A stretch of DNA of 7,320 nt from Holophagaceae bacterium (GTDB lineage: Bacteria > Acidobacteriota > Holophagae > Holophagales > Holophagaceae), in NCBI GenBank assembly GCA_025355915.1, contig JANXYT010000233.1:1-7320 (forward strand), read 5' to 3'. Shown in pieces: positions 1 through 4,658 of the stretch (positions within the stretch are counted from its first letter, which is position 1; each line of letters starts with the position of its first letter). A program made the position numbers and the translations under genes. The notes under the pieces are model-generated. The model did no database searches. It was not told where the DNA came from and saw only the letters and a list, made by a program, of their open reading frames with translations.

Positions 1-188
1 ACCTCGGAAAGGGCTTGCCCATCGGCCTCCCGCAGAACTACTTCCCCGGGGACGACCCCGCCCGGGAACCCCTGGTCCGTTGGCGGGGCCATGCCAACCT
101 CCTCTTCGCCAACTGGCTGAACTACTTCGTCTATCAGGAAACGCCCTACGAGCTGGGCCTTCCTCCCGCGGAAGGGAGGCAGCCATGA
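1..188 (+). CDS. metA: Homoserine O-acyltransferase (MetA family), C-terminal end only
   Basis: The first 61 complete codons, read from position 3, give the tail of a MetA protein; the rest lies upstream of the window. MetA transfers an acyl group (succinyl or acetyl) from its CoA ester to the hydroxyl of L-homoserine, the first committed step of methionine synthesis in the cytoplasm. The call rests on two family blocks: the P-x-N-Y-F-P-x-D-D-P region near the start, and the strongly conserved [19 protein letters not shown] block just before a short variable tail ([10 protein letters not shown]). The catalytic cysteine, histidine and glutamate and the residue that decides acetyl versus succinyl preference are all upstream, so the substrate cannot be read here. 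Its TGA stop (186-188) overlaps the ATG of the aspartokinase (185-187), which suggests an operon and translational coupling. MetX (alpha/beta hydrolase fold) is excluded by these motifs. Confidence 0.9.
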   Translation, partial: LGKGLPIGLPQNYFPGDDPAREPLVRWRGHANLLFANWLNYFVYQETPYELGLPPAEGRQP

Positions 189-1549
189 GCCTGAAGGTCC
201 TCAAGTTCGGCGGCAGCTCCGTGGGCAGTGCGGAAGCCCTCCGCCGGGCCGCTGCCATCGTGCGGGCCGAGCTGCCCAGGGGCGGGCTCGTGGTGGTCTC
301 GGCCCTGCGGGGCACGACCGATCTCATTCTCGAAGCCTGCGCAGCGGCGGGCCTGGGCGACTTGGCCCTGGCCCTGGACCAACTTGCCGCCATCCAGTTA
401 CGCCACCAAGCCGTGGCCGATGAACTCGGCCTCACCCAGGCCGTGGCCACGGCCTGGGCCCCCCTCTTCGCGCGGCTGGATCAGCTACTGACGGGCATGG
501 CCATGCTGGGCGAGGCCACCCCCCGGGGCCGGGATTCCGCCCTGGCGGTGGGCGAATCGCTGTCGGCGCACCTGGTGGCCCTGTGTTTCGACGGAACCTT
601 CCACGATGTGCGGGAGGTCATGAAGACCGACGCCCGGTTCGGCAAGGCCCGCCCCCAACTCGAGGCCATTCGGGCGGCGGCGGCCCCGTGGCGGGCGGCC
701 CTATCCTCGGGCGGGCTCTGGGTCACCCAGGGGTTCCTGGGCTCGTCCCCAGAGGGCCTCACCACCACCCTCGGCCGCGGGGGATCCGACACCAGCGCCA
801 CCCTGTTGGGGGAAGCCCTCGACGCCGAAGAGGTCCAGATATGGACCGATGTGGATGGTGTGCTGACCGCCGACCCCAGCCTGGTGCGCGGGGCGCGGCC
901 CATCCCCCAGATGAGCCTGGGCGAAGCCGAGGCCCTCAGTGCCTTTGGCGCCCGGGTGCTGCACGCGGATTCCTTGGCTCCGGGCGGTCGGGCCGGTTTC
1001 CGCCTGGTGGTGGCCAACACCTTGCGGCCCGACGCTTCACGCACGGAGATCCTGCCGGTGCCCCCCCGCCGACCCGCCGGTGCCGTCACTTCGGTGGCCT
1101 ACAAGGAGGGCATCAGCCTCCTGCGCTTTCCGGCTTCCGCGGGTCTGGAACCACCCCTCGAAGTGGCGCGAAGCCTCGAAGAAGCCGGCGCCCTGCGCTT
1201 CGGGCTGATTTCCAGTCCGGCGGGTACCCTGCTGGCCGTCCGACCCGAGACCCACGCGGCCACCGAGGTGCTGGGCACCCTGGCCGCGTCGGGTCTGGCC
1301 TGCGAAGCCGGATGGGCGGTGGTCGCCCTGGTGGGCGAGGGCCTGCGGGCGGATCCCGTGGCGGCCCTGCGCCACCTCGCGGCCCTGGGCCAGGAGCCCA
1401 TCGGCGGCCTGCTCACCGGCAGCAGCACGGTCTCCATCGCTTTTCTCGTCCCGGAATCCCGCCTGGGGGACCTGATCCCCCGGCTCCATGACCGCTGCGT
1501 TAGCCAGACCATCGGAGCGATCAACCCTGACGAAGCAGCCAGGCGGTGA
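185..1549 (+). CDS. lysC: Aspartate kinase, monofunctional
   Basis: Phosphorylates L-aspartate with ATP to give 4-phospho-aspartate, the entry to lysine, threonine, methionine and diaminopimelate synthesis. The 454-residue product has the N-terminal kinase motif KFGGSSVG (7-14), VGES (122-125), KTDARFG (147-153), TQGFLG (181-186), [10 protein letters not shown] (197-206), [13 protein letters not shown] (219-231) and FGARVLH (254-260). The remainder (about 300-454) fits a C-terminal ACT regulatory region. Length matches LysC-type enzymes (about 450 residues), and no homoserine dehydrogenase domain follows. The reading frame is open back to an ATG at 80, but I chose ATG 185: the kinase motif begins six residues later, and everything upstream is MetA in another frame. 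Odd points are HADSL where relatives usually have HP-x-T-[LI], and a weakly conserved ACT region, so feedback control cannot be predicted. The gene symbol reflects the type of enzyme and is not proof of lysine control. Its last 29 bases overlap the convergent gene on the minus strand. Confidence 0.93.
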   Translation: MSLKVLKFGGSSVGSAEALRRAAAIVRAELPRGGLVVVSALRGTTDLILEACAAAGLGDLALALDQLAAIQLRHQAVADELGLTQAVATAWAPLFARLDQLLTGMAMLGEATPRGRDSALAVGESLSAHLVALCFDGTFHDVREVMKTDARFGKARPQLEAIRAAAAPWRAALSSGGLWVTQGFLGSSPEGLTTTLGRGGSDTSATLLGEALDAEEVQIWTDVDGVLTADPSLVRGARPIPQMSLGEAEALSAFGARVLHADSLAPGGRAGFRLVVANTLRPDASRTEILPVPPRRPAGAVTSVAYKEGISLLRFPASAGLEPPLEVARSLEEAGALRFGLISSPAGTLLAVRPETHAATEVLGTLAASGLACEAGWAVVALVGEGLRADPVAALRHLAALGQEPIGGLLTGSSTVSIAFLVPESRLGDLIPRLHDRCVSQTIGAINPDEAARR

Positions 1550-1751
1550 GGCGATCGTGGAAAAGCTCGGGATGTTCCAAGTCGGTGTCGCGCAAGCGGG
1601 CCGGATGGGTGGTGTCCCCCAACAAGAGAGGAATGGCATCCACCAGATTGGGGAATCGATGCCCATCGGGCAGGGACCAGAGGGCCCCCCGGCCTTCAAC
1701 CTCCCTGGGCTGTGATTCCTGCCGCCGATCGTCCTGGGTTTCGCTAACCAT
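1521..1751 (-). CDS. Uncharacterised small protein, 76 residues
   Basis: I do not recognise this protein. The frame is open to an ATG at 1802, but ATG 1751 is preferred because a clear Shine-Dalgarno (AGGTGAG, minus strand 1764-1758) sits six bases before it. The first 20 residues are polar and charged (MVSETQDDRRQESQPREVEG). The rest looks like a compact globular domain: a WSLPDGHRFPNL segment (25-36), a hydrophobic DAIPLLLG (38-45), then an acidic and aromatic C-terminal part ending TAWLLRQG. There is no signal peptide, membrane span or cysteine. Codon third positions are mostly G or C, as in the neighbouring genes, which supports real coding. It is convergent with the aspartokinase gene and shares 29 bases with it, and it is divergent from the dehydrogenase. 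Function is unknown; a chance ORF is possible but less likely given the ribosome binding site. Confidence 0.6.
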   Translation of the reverse strand: MVSETQDDRRQESQPREVEGRGALWSLPDGHRFPNLVDAIPLLLGDTTHPARLRDTDLEHPELFHDRLTAWLLRQG

Positions 1752-1879
1752 CTCTTTCTCACCTATATTCTTAAAGATAGGCCATCCGACCACCCTCGCC
1801 ACCTGGCACGCTTAGAGCTCATGACAAGCTCTGATGATACTGCTGGTTTTGTTTTGAGCCCTATGGCCACGGAGACCCC
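1752..1879. promoter_or_regulatory. Divergent intergenic region between the 76-residue gene and the SDR gene
   Basis: These 128 bases separate two divergently oriented genes and are visibly richer in A+T than their surroundings, especially 1751-1780 and 1831-1857. Promoters for both genes are expected here, but I found no convincing paired -35 and -10 boxes. ATGACA (1821-1826) is a possible plus-strand -35, yet no good -10 follows at 16-18 bases. TATCTT (minus strand, 1779-1774) is a possible -10 for the small gene without a matching -35. The minus-strand Shine-Dalgarno lies at 1764-1758. A GGAG (1871-1874) lies five bases before the SDR start codon. Confidence 0.5.
1812..1834. repeat. Inverted repeat, candidate operator
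   Basis: TTAGAGCT and AGCTCTGA form 8-base arms around a 7-base spacer (CATGACA). Seven of eight positions pair, including a perfect AGAGCT/AGCTCT core. The spacer contains most of the ATGACA hexamer noted as a possible -35. The position in a divergent spacer and the arm length fit a dimeric repressor site, but no regulator gene is adjacent and the repeat may be chance. Confidence 0.3.
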
Positions 1880-2632
1880 ATGACGCGCAGCATCCTCATC
1901 ACCGGCGGCTCCCGTGGCATCGGTCGAGCCTGCGCATGGCATCTCGCCCGCACCGAGGGCGCCCACCTGGTCCTGTTGGGGCGGGACGCGCAAGCCCTCG
2001 CGGCCACCGCCGAGGGGGTGCGGCAGGCAGGCGGCACGGCGGAATCCCATGTCGCCGATGTCACCGACCGCGCCCGTTTGGCGGGGATCGCTCGCACCCT
2101 GGGACCCTTGGACGGCCTGGTGGCCGCGGCGGGCATTTCGGGCATGACGCCGGTGGACCGCGATTCGGATGCCTTTTTCGACGAGATTCTGGCCGCCGAT
2201 CTCACGGGGCCCTGGAATTCGGTGAGGGCCTTCCTGCCCCGCATGGGTCCCGGCGGGCGCATCGTCCTGGTGGCGAGCGTGCTGGGCCGCTTCGGCGTGC
2301 CCGGGTACGGGGCCTACTGCGCCGCCAAGCACGGCCTGATCGGCCTCGCCAAGGCTCTGGCCCTGGAACTCATCGACCGGGGCATCGTGGTGAATGCGGT
2401 GGCCCCGGGCTGGGTGGACACGGACATGGCTCAAACGGGGATCCACCAGATCGCCGCCGCCACCGGCCAGACCGAGGCCCAATTCCGTGCCCAGGCCGAA
2501 GCTGCCGTGCCCGTGAAACGTTTCTTCCAGCCCGAGGAGATCGCCCACGGCGTCGCCTGGCTGCTCAATCCCGCCAACTCCATGCAAGTGGGGCAATGCC
2601 TCAACCTGGATGGGGGTGTGGTCCAGAATTGA
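1880..2632 (+). CDS. Short-chain dehydrogenase/reductase, FabG-like classical SDR
   Basis: A 250-residue NAD(P)-dependent oxidoreductase of the classical SDR family, the usual length. Visible motifs are the cofactor loop TGGSRGIG (8-15), the adenine-binding DVTD (60-63), AAAG (82-85) in place of the common NNAG, catalytic Ser133 (VLVASVLG), the YxxxK pair Tyr146/Lys150 (YCAAK), the PG turn at 176-177, and the C-terminal LDGG typical of FabG-like members. Arg12 and Arg35 suggest NADP(H) preference. Where many relatives have the fourth catalytic Asn in an N-L-x-G motif, this protein has Asp107 (ADLTG). The substrate cannot be read: 3-oxoacyl-ACP, sugar and alcohol reductases share this architecture. 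It is cytoplasmic, with no signal or membrane segment. It starts at ATG 1880 with GGAG five bases upstream, and the Rossmann motif begins at residue 8, as expected. It appears to stand alone, with no co-directional gene close on either side. Confidence 0.9.
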   Translation: MTRSILITGGSRGIGRACAWHLARTEGAHLVLLGRDAQALAATAEGVRQAGGTAESHVADVTDRARLAGIARTLGPLDGLVAAAGISGMTPVDRDSDAFFDEILAADLTGPWNSVRAFLPRMGPGGRIVLVASVLGRFGVPGYGAYCAAKHGLIGLAKALALELIDRGIVVNAVAPGWVDTDMAQTGIHQIAAATGQTEAQFRAQAEAAVPVKRFFQPEEIAHGVAWLLNPANSMQVGQCLNLDGGVVQN

Positions 2633-2658
2633 TCATTCCAGTCTTGGGGCTCTGCCGC

Positions 2659-2672
2659 GACGGGGCCCCGTC
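2659..2672. repeat. Perfect 14-base palindrome
   Basis: GACGGGGCCCCGTC is exactly self-complementary and lies 27 bases after the SDR stop codon. As RNA it could fold only with its four central bases unpaired, giving a short GC stem. No run of T follows, so it could contribute to transcript ending or 3' end protection but is not a standard Rho-independent terminator. Confidence 0.35.
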
Positions 2673-2798
2673 TACGACCGGGTCGACTCCACGACGCGGG
2701 ACCCGGCGGGGCTGGCCTGGATCTAAGTGGCTGGCCCCTGGTTCACCTCCATGCCCATACAGGAAGGGACCTCGGTTCCATCCCAGGCCTTAAACGTG

Positions 2799-2823
2799 CC
2801 AGGTGGAGGTTCACCTGGAACCT
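2799..2823. repeat. Two overlapping, mutually exclusive hairpins
   Basis: CCAGGTG (2799-2805) pairs perfectly with CACCTGG (2812-2818) across a 6-base loop. AGGTTC (2807-2812) pairs perfectly with GAACCT (2818-2823) across a 5-base loop. The two share bases 2807-2818 and cannot form together. No T-tract follows. The function is unknown. Confidence 0.4.
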
Positions 2824-2934
2824 TCCTCCCGCCTGCGCCAGGCCCTGCTTGCGGCCATTGGGTGGTACCTGATCCCCTTCGACCACATGAAGGAAATGGA
2901 TGTCGCGGCCGCGGAAACCGCTCTGAGGCTGTGA
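2803..2934 (+). CDS. Doubtful 43-codon frame, possible gene fragment
   Basis: Starting at GTG 2803, this frame encodes 43 residues, with a hydrophobic stretch (LRQALLAAIGWYLIPF) followed by an acidic and amphipathic tail (DHMKEMDVAAAETALRL) and a TGA at 2932-2934. The tail looks more protein-like than the other frames here. However, there is no Shine-Dalgarno before the GTG, an in-frame stop lies at 2791-2793, and I recognise no family. It could be the residual C-terminus of a lost gene or simply a chance open frame. Confidence 0.2.
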   Translation: MEVHLEPSSRLRQALLAAIGWYLIPFDHMKEMDVAAAETALRL

Positions 2935-2972
2935 GGCGTTGAGGAGAACGGGGTCTCAGCCCAGCTACCTCT

Positions 2973-3191
2973 TCAGCCAATCCTGCCGATGCCGCCCTGC
3001 GGCAGGCTGCGCAGGGGGCTCAGCTTGTCCACCACCTGGGCCAGCAGGTCCGCCACTCCCGAGGCGGCCTCGTTCTGGGATACCCCAAGTTGGCTCATCA
3101 GCTGCTGGAGCTGATCGGAGCCCAGGGCGCACTGGATATGGTCAGCGCTGATGGGCGGGTTGGCGTCCATGCCAACCCAGGAGCCAAGGCC
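2973..3191 (-). pseudogene. YidB/DUF937-family gene lacking its N-terminal half
   Basis: The minus-strand frame gives GLGSWVG, then NPPIS, then IQCALGSDQLQQLMSQLG, EAASGVADLLAQVVDKLSP and LPQGG, ending at TGA 2975-2973. This is the order and spacing of the C-terminal half of YidB-like proteins (E. coli YidB: GLG-x(3)-STW, SV-S-x-EQ-L, ALG, LG, LL-x(3)-LP, D-x-LSP). The homology begins before the only usable ATG (3170), in a frame that is open only back to a TGA at 3257-3255. The residues before GLGSW are arginine- and glycine-rich, unlike the family's leucine-rich N-terminal half. No Shine-Dalgarno precedes ATG 3170, and no other minus frame between 3200 and 3358 supplies the missing half. 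I infer a 5' deletion that left a remnant. A functional 65-residue short form starting at 3170 is possible but less likely. The normal role of YidB proteins is not known. Confidence 0.6.
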
Positions 3192-3296
3192 AGCAAACCC
3201 GCGACGTCCCCTGCCGAAAATGGAGTCCCCGCATCCTTTCCCCGTGCCTTCGGATCACGGCCTCTTTACGGAGCGACAGGCTCTTGAATTCCTTCG

Positions 3297-3325
3297 TTGA
3301 CCTTGCTGGAGGCCAGGCGTACCGT
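3297..3325 (+). promoter_or_regulatory. Weak candidate sigma-70 promoter for the GlsB-DUF4126 pair
   Basis: TTGACC (3297-3302, five of six to consensus) is followed after 17 bases by TACCGT (3320-3325, three of six). The spacing is ideal and the position, 34 bases before the start codon, is suitable, but the -10 is poor. A promoter is expected somewhere here because the gene upstream is on the other strand and degenerate. Confidence 0.25.
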
Positions 3326-3358
3326 GGCCCCACAATCCCGCACCCGACAGGAGCCCCC

Positions 3359-3613
3359 ATGCTGCACTTCATTTGGACCTGCATGATCGGCCTTGTGGCT
3401 GGAGCCGTCGCCAAGCTGCTCATGCCCGGCAAGGACCCCGGCGGCTGGATCATCACCATGGTCCTCGGCATCGCCGGATCGTTCCTGGGTACCTGGATCG
3501 GGCGGGCGGTGGGCCATTACCAGGAAGGTCAGGGGGCCGGCTTCCTCATGTCCGTGGTGGGTGCGGTGATCCTGCTGGGGGCCTACCACCTCTACAAGCG
3601 GTCCATGGCCTGA
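3359..3613 (+). CDS. GlsB/YeaQ/YmgE-family small membrane protein
   Basis: An 84-residue inner-membrane protein of the family annotated as transglycosylase-associated or GlsB/YeaQ/YmgE stress proteins. Three hydrophobic segments are visible: about residues 4-22, 30-48 and 59-78. The signature AGAVAKLLMPGKDPGGW (14-30) corresponds to AGIIAKLIMPGRDGGG in E. coli YmgE. The end is short and basic (LYKRSMA). Length matches the family (about 80-90 residues). The frame is open from 3284, but ATG 3359 is chosen because AGGAG (3349-3353) lies five bases upstream and the family's N-terminus starts there. The biochemical function is unknown; E. coli members are linked to stress responses. Its stop TGA (3611-3613) shares an A with the ATG of the next gene, so the two are almost certainly co-translated. 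Confidence 0.88.
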   Translation: MLHFIWTCMIGLVAGAVAKLLMPGKDPGGWIITMVLGIAGSFLGTWIGRAVGHYQEGQGAGFLMSVVGAVILLGAYHLYKRSMA

Positions 3614-4557
3614 TGGGCCCGTCGCAGACCCTGGCGGCCGTCCTCGGCCTGTCCACCGTCTCGGGCATCAACCTCTACCTCACGGTGCTTCTGGTGGGCG
3701 CCGGGCAGCGCTACGGGTGGATCCACGGCCTGCCCCCGGACTTGGCCATCCTCGGCCATCCCCTGGTCCTGGGGGTGGCGGGCTGCCTCTTCCTCCTGGA
3801 ATTCGTGGCAGACAAAGTGCCCTTCGTCACGCCGATCTGGGACGGGCTCCATACCTTCATCCGTCCTGTCGGCGGCGCCCTGCTGGCCCTCGGCGCCGCC
3901 GGGGAGCTGCATCCGGTGGCGAAGGTGATGGCCGTCCTGGCGGGCGGCACCATTGCCCTCGGCACCCATGGCAGCAAGATGGGCCTGCGCCTCCTCGCCC
4001 ACACCACCCCGGAACCCGCCAGCCACAGCGCCCTCAGCATGGTCGAGGATCTCGGCGTGATCGGGCTGCTGGCCCTGGCCTACAGCCATCCCGCCATCGC
4101 CCTCCCGGTGCTGGCGGCGACGCTGCTAGCCGTCGCCTTCCTTCTGCCCCTGCTTCTGCGGGCCCTGACTTTCGTGCTCAGGGGCTTCCGCGGCGCCCTG
4201 CGCTCCCTGGTCGGTCCCGGGGACCGTGCCGAAATCCCGGACTGGGTGGAACTGAAGGTGCTGGAACTGACCCCCGAGACGGCCACCGACATCCTGCCCT
4301 GCTTCGCCCGCCGAGTGAAGGGTGTGCCCCGGCTCGGCGCGGCCTTTCTCGTCCACACCGGAGGGCATTGGCACCTCGTCTATCGCCGCTGGTTCCGCGT
4401 CCGCAGCCTGGTCTTCGATGAAGCCCGCGGGCCCGCGCGCGTCTTCCCGGGACTTCTTTGGGACACCGCCGTGTTCCTCCGGGACCGGAAGCCACAGGTG
4501 GTGCTCGTCGGGAGGGATTGGCGCCACGCGCTTCCCGTCGCCATCCCGACCGCCTAA
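3613..4557 (+). CDS. DUF4126 membrane protein with a C-terminal extension
   Basis: This 314-residue protein starts at ATG 3613 within TGATG, coupled to the gene before it; no independent Shine-Dalgarno is evident. Residues 1 to about 190 match the DUF4126 pattern: SGINLYLTVLLVG (17-29), LLEFVADKVP (61-70), IWDGLHTFIRPVGGALLA (75-92), TIALGTHGSKMGLRL (113-127), TPEPASHS (132-139) and VEDLG (144-148). It has about five or six hydrophobic helices (near 16-32, 51-67, 84-98, 103-119, 146-159 and 161-190). From about residue 191 a basic linker leads to a soluble region of about 108 residues, with WVELKVLEL, PCFARRVKG (229-237), FLVHTGGHWHLVYRRWF (245-261) and VVLVGRDW. Most DUF4126 proteins, as I know them, end near 180-200 residues. 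No biochemical function is established for the family. Being membrane-bound, it may act with the GlsB-like partner. Confidence 0.85.
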   Translation: MGPSQTLAAVLGLSTVSGINLYLTVLLVGAGQRYGWIHGLPPDLAILGHPLVLGVAGCLFLLEFVADKVPFVTPIWDGLHTFIRPVGGALLALGAAGELHPVAKVMAVLAGGTIALGTHGSKMGLRLLAHTTPEPASHSALSMVEDLGVIGLLALAYSHPAIALPVLAATLLAVAFLLPLLLRALTFVLRGFRGALRSLVGPGDRAEIPDWVELKVLELTPETATDILPCFARRVKGVPRLGAAFLVHTGGHWHLVYRRWFRVRSLVFDEARGPARVFPGLLWDTAVFLRDRKPQVVLVGRDWRHALPVAIPTA

Positions 4558-4575
4558 CCTGAAAGGGGGTTGGTC

Positions 4576-4604
4576 CGGTATCGGGAGGGTGATTTCCTAT
4601 ACCG
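4576..4604. repeat. Inverted repeat upstream of the M13 peptidase gene
   Basis: CGGTAT (4576-4581) and ATACCG (4599-4604) are perfect 6-base arms separated by 17 bases, ending 54 bases before the peptidase start. The region between the DUF4126 stop and the peptidase ATG is 101 bases and should contain the promoter. TATACC (4598-4603) overlaps the right arm and resembles a -10, but no -35 lies at a normal distance (TTGGTC at 4570 is 22 bases away). Operator or chance; the evidence is thin. Confidence 0.25.
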
Positions 4605-4658
4605 CACCTTCCCCGAGGCTGCCATTCATTCCACCCTGCAGGTCGTTGAGGTCTTTTC

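Larger units (their letters stand above)
2633..2972. other. Intergenic stretch with palindromes, no confident gene
   Basis: About 340 bases without a supportable gene. Open frames here on both strands have proline-, glycine- and arginine-rich products typical of non-coding GC-rich DNA. The stretch contains a 14-base palindrome (2659-2672), a pair of overlapping hairpins (2799-2823), a 9-base direct repeat GGTTCACCT (2740-2748 and 2808-2816), and a doubtful 43-codon frame (2803-2934). No T-tract follows any of the hairpins, so none is a clear intrinsic terminator for the SDR gene. Confidence 0.5.

Noticed and set aside
80..184. Upstream extension of the aspartokinase frame from an ATG at 80
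   Set aside because: The extra 35 residues are an out-of-frame reading of conserved MetA sequence, and the kinase motif starts six residues after ATG 185.
583..1491. Long plus-strand frame inside the aspartokinase gene
   Set aside because: Its product is rich in Pro, Gly, Arg and His, typical of a shifted reading of GC-rich coding DNA, while the aspartokinase frame has family motifs throughout.
1763..2596. Minus-strand frame of 277 codons opposite the SDR gene
   Set aside because: It is a complement shadow: the plus strand carries every SDR motif, and the minus product is His- and Gly-rich without a recognisable domain.
2631..2726. Protein-like run (GPVYDRVDSTTRDPAGLAWI) just after the SDR gene
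   Set aside because: Short, without a start codon or Shine-Dalgarno and unrecognised; too little to call a gene fragment.
1936..2793. Plus-strand frame of 285 codons overlapping the SDR gene and its downstream region
   Set aside because: Arg/Gly/Pro-rich product without motifs, explained by the SDR frame.
2723..2980. Minus-strand 85-codon frame in the intergenic stretch
   Set aside because: Low-complexity Pro/Gly/Arg composition, no ribosome binding site noted and no recognisable family.
3142..3471. Minus-strand frames as the missing N-terminal half of the YidB remnant
   Set aside because: None of the minus frames between 3200 and 3471 shows the leucine-, glycine- and glutamine-rich N-terminal pattern of the family; this region is better explained as the upstream leader and the GlsB-like gene.
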